Shown here: positions 24,601-32,688 of the stretch, in pieces
How the letters are laid out: each line of letters opens with the position of its first letter
How positions within the stretch are numbered: position 1 is the stretch's first letter
NCBI GenBank assembly: GCA_002347405.1
Contig: DDXB01000024.1
Location: 39,431 to 103,430 of the forward strand
Direction of reading: 5' to 3'
From: Rhodocyclaceae bacterium UBA2271
GTDB taxonomy: Bacteria; Pseudomonadota; Gammaproteobacteria; Burkholderiales; Rhodocyclaceae
DNA length: 64,000 bases
The notes under the pieces: generated by a model
Seen by the model: only the letters and a program-made list of their open reading frames with translations
Told to the model about the DNA's origin: nothing
Databases searched by the model: none
Program-made: the position numbers and the translations under genes

Positions 24601-25541
24601 TACTCGAGCGTCAGGCGGGCCACTTCGGCACGCGTGTGGGGCGCCAGATCGATCGTGCGCTCCTCGTAGGTCAGGGAAACCTTGCTGGCATTGCCGATGA
24701 CAATATCGAAGGGCGGACGACCGGTGAGTGTCAACCGACTGCCAGGGGGACTCTCGGCGGAATGCAGTTTCTGCCTGGAGACATCACTGACCTCAACCCA
24801 GGACCGCCCGTGAAAAACAAACTGCAAGGTGGCTCCGGCGGTAACGGCTGGGCCGGATTGGACGGTGGTATCGACGCTGGAAATGACTTCGGCAGATATC
24901 GGCACGACAGGCACGGCGACTGGCGGGGCTGCTGCTCCGGATTCTTGCACCGGGCCGGCTGGCAAGCTTGGTGGTGCAAAGCTCAGCAAGCTCTGCGGCG
25001 CTGACCAGAGCCGACTACCCGCCGCAACGACAGACTCGGTCGTCACGGGAACGAAAAAATGCCACAAGGCAATCAGCAGGGCCGCCAGCGCCAGCACAAT
25101 CGTCACCGAGATCAGCGGTGACAACTGACGCTCCCCCGGAGTACTGGCAATGCCCATGTTATCGGGTGGACGCACCTCGGCGGGCGCATTGGGGAGGTCC
25201 GCGTCAAGCATCTGCAGCAGTTCATCACCGTCAAGCCTGAGCAAGCGCGCATAGCCACGCACAAAACCACGCACAATGGTGTTGCCGGGCAAGGCGGCAT
25301 GATCGCCGGCCTCGATGAACTCGATCTGACGCGGGCTGAACTTGATCGAATCCGCTACCTCGTGAATGGAAAGGTGTGCTGCCTCACGTGCGGTACGCAG
25401 GCGCTGGCCGACCCTGACGGAAGCAGACGCCAGGACCATGGTGTCTTCCGCTGGCACCGTCTCGATTTCCGGCGCCGTATCACCAGCGCCGACTTTCGCA
25501 ACATCAGTCATGTCGGGAAGGTTTTGGCTTGCGGCGTTCAA
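24600..25541 (-). CDS. rodZ: Cytoskeletal protein RodZ
   Basis: 313 aa. An N-terminal Xre-type helix-turn-helix (about 44-110, VGQRLRTAREAAHLSIHEVA), one transmembrane helix (about 143-163) and a periplasmic beta domain (about 230-313, DUF4115) give the RodZ plan. It couples MreB to the elongasome. The variable N-terminal tail contains the peptide KVGAGDTA (16-23), encoded by a 24-bp dispersed repeat. It overlaps pilW by four bases and ispG by one. Confidence 0.93.
   Translation of the reverse strand: MNAASQNLPDMTDVAKVGAGDTAPEIETVPAEDTMVLASASVRVGQRLRTAREAAHLSIHEVADSIKFSPRQIEFIEAGDHAALPGNTIVRGFVRGYARLLRLDGDELLQMLDADLPNAPAEVRPPDNMGIASTPGERQLSPLISVTIVLALAALLIALWHFFVPVTTESVVAAGSRLWSAPQSLLSFAPPSLPAGPVQESGAAAPPVAVPVVPISAEVISSVDTTVQSGPAVTAGATLQFVFHGRSWVEVSDVSRQKLHSAESPPGSRLTLTGRPPFDIVIGNASKVSLTYEERTIDLAPHTRAEVARLTLE
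25474..25497 (-). repeat. 24-bp dispersed repeat, copy in rodZ
   Basis: Three mismatches to the consensus, encoding KVGAGDTA in the unstructured N-terminal tail. Confidence 0.8.
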
Positions 25542-26341
25542 TCGAATTCCCCGCGTGACAGTTTTTGCTGTTCTGGCGAACCACGGTATTTACGATGCAG
25601 GATGCCGGTAAAGCGCGCCTCGGCCTCACGGTCGCCCAGTTTTCGCTCGATCCGCAGGGCCAGCCAGGCCGATTCGGAAGTCGGATCCAGCCGGGCATGC
25701 AGATCCTTGATGATCTGACGTGCATCATCCAGCCGATTGCTACGATAGGTAATATCGGCGAGCCAGAACAGGGCCGTCAAGTTGGCCCGATCCAGACGCA
25801 CTGCACGGACCAGATATTCTTCGGCGAGGCGATCATCCTTGCTCATCACGGCGCACAAACCGGCGTTGGTGAGCGCCTTGCCGGGTGACTGATGCAGCGG
25901 ATTGGCTATGGCCACGCGAAAATGGACATTGGATTCCTTCGGCTTGCCTGTTTGACAGAGAAACCAGCCAAAGTCGTTATTGATTTCCGGGTCGCCCGGA
26001 GCCAGTTGCAAGGCCCTGCGGAAACTTTGCTCGGCCAAATGGTTCTGTCGCAACGTCATGTAGACCAGCGCCAGCAAATTGTGGGCCGGGGCATAACCAC
26101 TCTCCGCATCAATCGCCACGCGCGCGCGCTCAAGCGCAACCTCGTAGCTTCCCTCCTGCAAATAAAGCCTGCCCAGCTCGGTATGCACCATGGCGCGCTT
26201 GCCTGCATCACTCGTGGCCGCCTGGCGCGAAGCAGCCTGCTCAACACCGGAAAACTCCATATTGCCATCTGGCGTACCCGCACAACCCGACACAAACAGG
26301 GCCAAGGCCACAAAAGACAATGCAGTCGACTTGAGCGTCAC
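25538..26341 (-). CDS. pilW: Type IV pilus biogenesis lipoprotein PilW/PilF
   Basis: 267 aa. A lipoprotein signal ends at FVSGC (Cys 20) and is followed by about six TPR units (ELGRLYLQEGSYEVALERA, PEINNDFGWFLCQTGKPKES). PilF/PilW is the outer-membrane pilotin needed for PilQ secretin assembly. It sits in the conserved rlmN-pilW-rodZ order, with four-base overlaps both sides, so it is likely part of one transcript from ndk. Confidence 0.93.
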   Translation of the reverse strand: MTLKSTALSFVALALFVSGCAGTPDGNMEFSGVEQAASRQAATSDAGKRAMVHTELGRLYLQEGSYEVALERARVAIDAESGYAPAHNLLALVYMTLRQNHLAEQSFRRALQLAPGDPEINNDFGWFLCQTGKPKESNVHFRVAIANPLHQSPGKALTNAGLCAVMSKDDRLAEEYLVRAVRLDRANLTALFWLADITYRSNRLDDARQIIKDLHARLDPTSESAWLALRIERKLGDREAEARFTGILHRKYRGSPEQQKLSRGEFD

Positions 26342-27483
26342 GCTGGCACCTCCAGCGAAATGGGAATGCTGTTGCGCGTCCCGGAGCGCACCGCACCGTC
26401 TGCCGCCCCATTCCGCCGGGTACGATCCTTGACCTGCCCGGCCAGCTGCCCGCAGGCGGCATCGATGTCGTCACCGCGCGTCTTGCGCACCGTCGCCACG
26501 ACATCGGCGTTCATCAATATTTCCTGGAAACGCCGCACCCGCTCAGGCGTAGGCCGACGATAATCGGAACCAGGGAAAGGATTGAACGGTATCAGATTGA
26601 ACTTGCAGGGCACCGTGCGCGTCAGCTGCAGCACGGCATGGGCATCGGCGTCGCTGTCATTGATGCCGGCCAGCAGCACGTATTCGAAGGTGATGAAATC
26701 ACGTGGGGCTTTTTCGAGATAACGCCGGCACGCCGCCATCAGCTCGCGTAGTGGGTACTTGCGGTTGATCGGCACCAGCTCGTCACGCAGTGCGTCCGTG
26801 GCGGCATGCAGCGACACTGCCAGCGCCACCGGGACGCTGTCACGCAAACGATCCATCGCCGGCACCAAACCGGCTGTCGACACCGTCACCCGACGCCGCG
26901 ACAGACCGTAGGCATGGTCATCGAGCATCAGGCGCAGGGCAGCCGTCATGTTGTCGAAATTCGCCAGCGGTTCGCCCATGCCCATCAAAACGACATTGCT
27001 GACGACACGCTCACCGGAATCATCGACACCCGGCTGCTTCACCGCTCCCAGCATCCGGTTGGCATGCCAGAGCTGGCCGATGATCTCGGCGGTCGTCAGG
27101 TTGCGGTTGAAGCCCTGTTTCCCGGTCGAGCAAAATGAACATTCCAGCGCACAGCCAACCTGGCTGGAAATGCACAGGGTGCCGCGGCTCGTTTCGGGAA
27201 TGAAAACGGTTTCGACGGCATTGCCGTTACCCATATCCAGCAGCCACTTGCGCGTCCCGTCTGCGGCAGTGCTGTCGCGCAACGGCTGCGGGCCACGAAT
27301 TTCTGCCAGCCCGGCCAGTTTGGCGCGCAGTGTTTTCGCCACATCGGTCATCTGCCCAAAATCATCCACGCCGAAACGATGCATCCAGCGCGACAACTGG
27401 CGCGCACGAAAAGGCTTTTCGCCTTGTTGCGCGAACCAGGCCGTCAGGCTTTCGACATCGAAATCGAGCAGGTTGACCGTCAT
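26338..27483 (-). CDS. rlmN: 23S rRNA/tRNA adenine-C2 methyltransferase RlmN
   Basis: 381 aa radical-SAM enzyme that methylates A2503 of 23S rRNA and A37 of some tRNAs. The CxxxCxxC cluster motif CALECSFC, the GMGEPLANFDN motif and the C-terminal catalytic Cys region (DIDAACGQLAGQ) are intact. It lies 12 bases after ndk and overlaps pilW. Confidence 0.97.
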   Translation of the reverse strand: MTVNLLDFDVESLTAWFAQQGEKPFRARQLSRWMHRFGVDDFGQMTDVAKTLRAKLAGLAEIRGPQPLRDSTAADGTRKWLLDMGNGNAVETVFIPETSRGTLCISSQVGCALECSFCSTGKQGFNRNLTTAEIIGQLWHANRMLGAVKQPGVDDSGERVVSNVVLMGMGEPLANFDNMTAALRLMLDDHAYGLSRRRVTVSTAGLVPAMDRLRDSVPVALAVSLHAATDALRDELVPINRKYPLRELMAACRRYLEKAPRDFITFEYVLLAGINDSDADAHAVLQLTRTVPCKFNLIPFNPFPGSDYRRPTPERVRRFQEILMNADVVATVRKTRGDDIDAACGQLAGQVKDRTRRNGAADGAVRSGTRNSIPISLEVPA

Positions 27484-27495
27484 GCGGAACTTCGA

Positions 27496-27924
27496 TCAGC
27501 GACCGGAAAAGACGTTCAGTTCCGGGAAGAAATAGGCGATCTCGACCTTGGCGGTATCCGGACCATCTGAGCCATGCACGGCGTTGGCATCGATGCTCTC
27601 GGCGAAATCGGCACGGATGGTTCCCTGCGCTGCCTTCTTCGGATCGGTGGCACCCATCAGGTCGCGGTTCTTGGCAATGGCGCTCTCGCCTTCGAGCACC
27701 TGGATCATCACCGGGCCGGAACTCATGAATTGCACGAGATCCCTGAAGAAAGGGCGCTCCTTGTGCACGGCGTAGAAGCCGCCAGCCTCGCGTTCGGACA
27801 GCCAGGCCATGCGCGAGGCAACAATTTTGAGACCGTTGCTCTCGAAACGGGAATAGATCTTGCCGATCACGTTCTTGGCCACAGCATCGGGTTTGATGAT
27901 CGACAGGGTTTGCTCAACAGCCAT
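27496..27924 (-). CDS. ndk: Nucleoside diphosphate kinase
   Basis: 142 aa from the ATG at 27924, preceded by CTGGAGAAAATA; a longer frame adds 14 non-family residues. The phosphohistidine is H117 in NAVHGSD. It equilibrates NTP pools. It is the first gene of the ndk-rlmN-pilW-rodZ-ispG-hisS-yfgM-bamB-der block, so a promoter should lie in 27925-28016, where AT-rich sequence is seen but no clear -35/-10 pair was chosen. Confidence 0.97.
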   Translation of the reverse strand: MAVEQTLSIIKPDAVAKNVIGKIYSRFESNGLKIVASRMAWLSEREAGGFYAVHKERPFFRDLVQFMSSGPVMIQVLEGESAIAKNRDLMGATDPKKAAQGTIRADFAESIDANAVHGSDGPDTAKVEIAYFFPELNVFSGR

Positions 27925-28016
27925 TATTTTCTCCAGCAAAGGTAATGAATAAGATTTGTAAAACAAGCAACTGGATATTTTATCGCAGAAAGGCAGGACA
28001 CCCGGGCCGGCCAGAG

Positions 28017-28045
28017 AAAAAAAGCCCGGCAGCGCCGGGCTTTTT
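28017..28045 (-). terminator. Rho-independent terminator after dctPQM
   Basis: Arms AAAGCCCGGC and GCCGGGCTTT enclose a 3-nt loop and the stem is flanked by A- and T-runs on both strands. It lies 27 bases past the dctM stop and before ndk, so it ends the TRAP operon; because it is symmetrical it could act in both directions. Confidence 0.9.
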
Positions 28046-28071
28046 CAGGGACATACGTTGCCGAATGTCCG

Positions 28072-29355
28072 CTACATCATTCCCAGGGTACGCGGCAACC
28101 AGATCGAGATTTCCGGCACATAGGTAATCAGCATCAGGAACACCAGCATGGTCAGCAACCAGGGCCAGACCGCGATGGTGCATTCGGTCAGGCCCATCTT
28201 GCTGATGCCGCTGGCGACGTAGAGATTGAGGCCGACCGGCGGGGTGATCATGCCGATTTCCATGTTCACGACGATCATGATGCCGAAATGGATCGGGTCG
28301 ATGCCGAGACTCATGGCGATCGGGAACAGGATCGGCGCGGTGATGAGGATGATCGACGAGGGTTCCATGAAGTTGCCCATCATCAACAGCAGGATATTCA
28401 CCACGATGAGGAAGCCAATCACGCCGAGGCCCGAGGACAGCAGCCACTCGGCGATGCCCTGGGGAATTTGCTCGTTGGTCAGGATGAAGGAGAACAGCAT
28501 CGCGTTGGTGATGATGTAGAGCAGCATCGCGCTCATGTTCGCCGAGTTGAGCAGCACCCTGGGCACGTCGGCGAATTTGAGGTCCTTATAGACGAACACC
28601 GCGATAACGAAGGCATAAACTGCGCTCATCGCCGCCGCTTCGGTGGGCGTGAACAATCCACTGTAGATGCCGCCCATGACGACGATGATCAGCAACAGGC
28701 CCCACACCGACTTGCGGAAGGTCTGCCAACGCTCGTGCCAGGAATGCGGCTGCTCGCGCGGGTAGTTGCCCTTCTTGGCGACATACCAGGTCGTGAAGCC
28801 GAGGAAAAACGCCAGCAGCAGGCCGGGAACCACCCCTGCCATGAACAGCGCGCCGATCGAAGTGTTGGTCGACACCGCATACATCACCATGACAATCGAG
28901 GGCGGGATCAGGATGCCTAACCCGCCAGAGGAGGCGATGACGCCGACACCAAACCGCTTCGGATAGCCGGCCCTGACCATCGCCGGCAACATGATCGAAC
29001 CGATCGCCACCACCGTCGCCGGGCTGGAACCCGACACCGCGGCAAACAGGGCACAGGCAAATACCGAAGACAGACCCAGGCCGCCACGCAGATGGGCGAC
29101 CATCGCGGTGGCGAAGTTGATCATGCGCCGCGCCACGCCGCCATGGGTGAGGAAGTTACCGGCGAGAATGAAGAACGGAATCGCCATGATCTCGAACTTT
29201 TCGATGCCGGTGAACAGCTTGAGCGCCACCGCCTCGAGTGGCACCTCGGTAAAGCCGAACAGAAAGATCAACACCGTCAGGCCCAGCGAAATCGACACCG
29301 GCATGCCGGTGAGCATCAGGATGGCGAGGAGAAAGAAAATAATTGCGGCGCTCAT
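28072..29355 (-). CDS. dctM: TRAP transporter large permease DctM
   Basis: 427 aa with about 12 hydrophobic segments. The start IIFFLLAILMLTGMPVSISLG and the motifs FAAVSGSSPATVVAIGSIMLPAM, GLGILIPPSI and PPVGLNLYV are typical of DctM (ion transporter superfamily). It is the channel-forming part of a Na+-driven tripartite uptake system. It overlaps dctQ by four bases and is the last gene before a terminator. Confidence 0.96.
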   Translation of the reverse strand: MSAAIIFFLLAILMLTGMPVSISLGLTVLIFLFGFTEVPLEAVALKLFTGIEKFEIMAIPFFILAGNFLTHGGVARRMINFATAMVAHLRGGLGLSSVFACALFAAVSGSSPATVVAIGSIMLPAMVRAGYPKRFGVGVIASSGGLGILIPPSIVMVMYAVSTNTSIGALFMAGVVPGLLLAFFLGFTTWYVAKKGNYPREQPHSWHERWQTFRKSVWGLLLIIVVMGGIYSGLFTPTEAAAMSAVYAFVIAVFVYKDLKFADVPRVLLNSANMSAMLLYIITNAMLFSFILTNEQIPQGIAEWLLSSGLGVIGFLIVVNILLLMMGNFMEPSSIILITAPILFPIAMSLGIDPIHFGIMIVVNMEIGMITPPVGLNLYVASGISKMGLTECTIAVWPWLLTMLVFLMLITYVPEISIWLPRTLGMM

Positions 29356-30053
29356 TTTTTCTTCTCCGTCGGCTTGGTCGTACCGTCCGGGTTATGCCGC
29401 AAATCCTGCGGGTGAAGGTCGTCGTCCATGCTGTAAGGATTGACATCCACCGGCACGCGCTCTTCCTCGATACCTTCGACGTGGCCGTGCTCGTGGTGCG
29501 GCAGTTCGCCGGTGCGCATGAATATCGTCATCACCTGCAGAAAGCGAAAACACATCAGGTAGGAACCTAGCGGAATAGCGGAATAGACGATCCAGGTCGG
29601 CCATTCGAGATCGGGGGTGATGGGGCCGGCGTAAAGATCGCCGGTGGAAATGCCCAGCGCCGTGTAAATGGCGAATTTGGCGCCGTTCTCCCAGACAAAG
29701 TGGGCACCCAGGGACCCGACAATGGCGGTAAAGCTCGCGCCGGCCAGCAGACCGAAGATGATGAACTTGCTGCGCTTGCTGTCGGACAACTGGTTGATCA
29801 TGACGTCGACGCCGACGTGGATGCCGGTGCGCACGCCATAGGCCGCACCAAACTTGGCCATCCAGACGAACATGATGATGGTGAGTTCCTGCGCCCAGCC
29901 GAAATTCAGCGTCAAGAGCCAATCCTGCACGCCGGGAATAGCCATTCCGGCCAGATAACGGTGCGCCACCGCCGTAAAAATGATGAGGGTGGCGCCGCCG
30001 ATGAGGAAGGTGACCAGCAGTTCCTCGAAATGATTCAGAGCTTTGTTTAACAT
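29352..30053 (-). CDS. dctQ: TRAP transporter small permease DctQ
   Basis: 233 aa from the ATG at 30053 (MLNKALNHFEELLV), which follows GGGGAA. Four helices and the WMAKFGAAYGVRTGIHVGVDVMI signature match DctQ. The C-terminus is unusual: after the last helix there is a hydrophilic tail of about 50 residues rich in His, Asp and Glu (HHEHGHVEGIEEE) and ending in lysines; classical DctQ proteins stop soon after helix 4. Confidence 0.93.
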   Translation of the reverse strand: MLNKALNHFEELLVTFLIGGATLIIFTAVAHRYLAGMAIPGVQDWLLTLNFGWAQELTIIMFVWMAKFGAAYGVRTGIHVGVDVMINQLSDSKRSKFIIFGLLAGASFTAIVGSLGAHFVWENGAKFAIYTALGISTGDLYAGPITPDLEWPTWIVYSAIPLGSYLMCFRFLQVMTIFMRTGELPHHEHGHVEGIEEERVPVDVNPYSMDDDLHPQDLRHNPDGTTKPTEKKK

Positions 30054-30126
30054 CGGGTTCCCCGAACGAACGCCGCCGCACCGCGCCATGCTAGCGGCGC
30101 CGTGCGGCGGGAAGATTCAGACTGGA

Positions 30127-31131
30127 TCAGAGCTTCGCTGGATTGAAGCCGGTCGCCTTGTACACCGCGTCGATGGTTTCCTTGCCGACGCGCGACTCCA
30201 TCTTCTTGTGCACCGGAATCATCGCCTTCTTGAAGGCGCTGAGTTCTTCCTTGGTCGGCACATAAATTTGCGTCTTGCCGGATTTCCGCACCATCTCCAG
30301 CGCATTGTCGTTGTCGACCTTGGCGAACTGGTTGGCGTAGCGCGTCGACTGCTCCATCGCGTCGTCGAGCTGCTTGCGGATGTCGGCGGGCAGGCCGTCC
30401 CAGAATTTCTTGTTGACGATCACCGCATAACCCAGATAGTTGTGATCGGTGATGGTCATGTGCTTCTGCACTTCATGCATCTTCTGCGTGTAGAGGTTGG
30501 AGTGCGGATTGTCGGTACCATCGACCACACCGGTCTGCAGGGCCTGATAAACCTCGGAAAAGGCCATCACCTGTGGAATCGCGCCGAGCGTGCGGTATTG
30601 CTCCTCGAGCACCTTGGATGACTGGATGCGCATTTTCTTGCCCTTGAGATCGGCCGGCGTGCGAATCGGCGTGTTGGCCGAGATCGACTTGAAGCCGTTG
30701 TCCCAGTAGGTCAGGCCCTTGATGCCCCTGGCTTCGAGCTTGTCGAGCAACTGGCGGCCGACCGGACCGAGCGTCACCTTGCGCAGGCTGTCGTAGCCGT
30801 CGAAGATGTAGGGCAGGTCGAAGACTTCGAATTCCTTGACGCCGAGCGGGCCGAACTTGGACAGCGACGGCGCCAGCATGTGCACGGCGCCCAGTTGCAG
30901 CGCCTCCATTTCCTCTTTGTCTTTATAGAGGGTGCTGTTGGCATAGACCTCGACCTTGACCCGGCCCTTGGTCATCTCTTCCGCCTTGCTCTTGAAGAAC
31001 TCGGCGCCCTTGCCTTTCGGCGTGTCTGCCGCAACGACGTGACTGAACTTAATCACGATGGGCTGCTGGGCAACAGCGGCCAGCGAAAATGTTGCGGCGG
31101 CAAGCCCGATGACAAGCGTGCGCATCTTCAT
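30127..31131 (-). CDS. dctP: TRAP transporter substrate-binding protein DctP (C4-dicarboxylate type)
   Basis: 334 aa with a signal peptide (MKMRTLVIGLAAATFSLAAVAQ). The mature protein has KFSHVVAADTPKGKGAEFFK at the N-terminus and the ligand-binding region RIQSSKVLEEQYRTLGAIPQ with GVVDGTDNPHSNLYTQ, close to C4-dicarboxylate binders. An AGGAGGA ribosome site precedes the ATG. The first gene of dctPQM; no DctB/DctD two-component pair is seen nearby. Substrate is inferred from similarity only. Confidence 0.94.
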   Translation of the reverse strand: MKMRTLVIGLAAATFSLAAVAQQPIVIKFSHVVAADTPKGKGAEFFKSKAEEMTKGRVKVEVYANSTLYKDKEEMEALQLGAVHMLAPSLSKFGPLGVKEFEVFDLPYIFDGYDSLRKVTLGPVGRQLLDKLEARGIKGLTYWDNGFKSISANTPIRTPADLKGKKMRIQSSKVLEEQYRTLGAIPQVMAFSEVYQALQTGVVDGTDNPHSNLYTQKMHEVQKHMTITDHNYLGYAVIVNKKFWDGLPADIRKQLDDAMEQSTRYANQFAKVDNDNALEMVRKSGKTQIYVPTKEELSAFKKAMIPVHKKMESRVGKETIDAVYKATGFNPAKL

Positions 31132-31349
31132 GGTGAATCCTCCTCATTTTATAGTTGAGTAAAGCAGTATGTCGCGTTGCAATTATCCTCCGCTCCCCAC
31201 AGCACAGCCATTGTGGATTTCCGCAGCAAACAAGTCAGGAGATATGACGATATCGATCGACATTGGCGAGCCTGATTGCACTACGCACGGCTGGCTTTCA
31301 ACCGCCAAGTCGCTTAAACTCGGCCTCCCCTGCGCCACCCAGTTCACCC

Positions 31350-32678
31350 ATGTTCATCACCATCATTCGACTGCTGCTGGTCATCTGCCTCCTTGCCAGC
31401 CCTGCAGCCGGCAGTGCGGCCGAAGAACAGCTGCCATCGGGAGAATTGAGGGGATCGCAGCCGCCATTATTATCTCTGCCCATGGAAGTGGTCGAGGACG
31501 TCCCCGCCCTGCCTCCCATGATCGACCTGACGGTTGCCCCGGACAACCTCTGGCAGCGCATGCGCAATGGCTTTGGCATGGCCGACCTGAACAGCCCGCT
31601 GGTGACCGGCCGTCAGTCCTGGTATCTCAACCGCCCGGACATGCTGCGCCGCATCTTCGAGCGCGGGCAGCGCTATCTTTTTCACATCGTCGTCGAACTG
31701 GAAAAACGCGGAATGCCGACCGAGCTGGCGTTATTGCCGATGGTCGAAAGCGCCTACAACCCGCTGGCGCTGTCGAGTGCGCGGGCGCTGGGCATCTGGC
31801 AGTTCATTCCATCCACCGGCAAGTCCTACAACCTCGAACAGAACTGGTGGGTGGACGAACGCCGCGACATCATCGCCTCGACCGATGCCGCACTGAACTA
31901 TCTGCAGACCATTTACGAAATGCACGGTGACTGGCACCTGGCGCTGGCGTCATACAACTGGGGCGAAAACGCCGTCGCCCGTGCCATCGCCAAGAATCAG
32001 GCGAAAGGTTTGCCCACCGATTACACCAGCCTGACGATGCCCGCCGAAACCCGCTACTACGTGCCCAAGCTGCAGGCACTCAAGAACATCGTCGCGCAGC
32101 CGGAACTGTTCGGCTTCAACCTTGCCGCCATTCCCAACGAACCCTATTTTGAAACCGTCCTGAAGCCGGGTCGCATGGATGTCGCCATCGCCGCGCGGCT
32201 GGCCGAAATGTCGATCGAAGACTTCATCCTGCTCAATCCGGCCTATCACCGGCCGGTGATGAACAGCCACCAGGCCGGCCCGCTGGTGCTGCCGGTCGGC
32301 AAGGTGGACACCTTCAACGCCAATCTGGCGCTCCACACCGCGCAGGACATGCCCTTATCCAACTGGCAAACCCACACCCTGAAGCGCGGCGAAACACTCG
32401 ATAAACTGGCGGCGCAACGCGGCATCGATGTGACACGCCTCAAGCAGATCAATGGCATCACCACGCGCACCAAGGTCGGCCCCGGCCTCAGTCTCTTGGT
32501 GCCACGGCCGGGCAGCAAGACCAGCCACGATCAAGTCTCGCGCGCCCTGCCGAAACTGCCACCCGACAAACCCGTTGCGGCAAAGGGCAAAGTCAAAAAG
32601 CGGGCTGCCGCGCCAGCCAAGAAATCAGCGGCAGCACCTGCCGCCAAGAAAACCGCCAAGCCAAAACCGAAGAAATAG
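31350..32678 (+). CDS. mltD: MltD-like membrane-bound lytic murein transglycosylase with LysM
   Basis: 442 aa from the ATG at 31350, which gives a clean signal peptide (MFITIIRLLLVICLLASPAAGSA); the frame is open further upstream but without a leader. The SLT domain has the catalytic Glu E133 (LPMVESAYNP) and GIWQFIPSTGKSYNL; one LysM follows (about 358-401, HTLKRGETLDKLAAQRGI). The last 50 residues are Lys/Ala/Pro-rich, resembling histone-like tails. It is divergent from dctP; no promoter was resolved in the 218-base gap (31132-31349). Confidence 0.92.
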   Translation: MFITIIRLLLVICLLASPAAGSAAEEQLPSGELRGSQPPLLSLPMEVVEDVPALPPMIDLTVAPDNLWQRMRNGFGMADLNSPLVTGRQSWYLNRPDMLRRIFERGQRYLFHIVVELEKRGMPTELALLPMVESAYNPLALSSARALGIWQFIPSTGKSYNLEQNWWVDERRDIIASTDAALNYLQTIYEMHGDWHLALASYNWGENAVARAIAKNQAKGLPTDYTSLTMPAETRYYVPKLQALKNIVAQPELFGFNLAAIPNEPYFETVLKPGRMDVAIAARLAEMSIEDFILLNPAYHRPVMNSHQAGPLVLPVGKVDTFNANLALHTAQDMPLSNWQTHTLKRGETLDKLAAQRGIDVTRLKQINGITTRTKVGPGLSLLVPRPGSKTSHDQVSRALPKLPPDKPVAAKGKVKKRAAAPAKKSAAAPAAKKTAKPKPKK

Positions 32679-32688
32679 CGCGTCGCTT

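Noticed and set aside
31132..31349. Sigma-54 promoter for dctPQM
   Set aside because: No GG-N10-GC element at suitable distance was seen, though DctP operons are often sigma-54 dependent.
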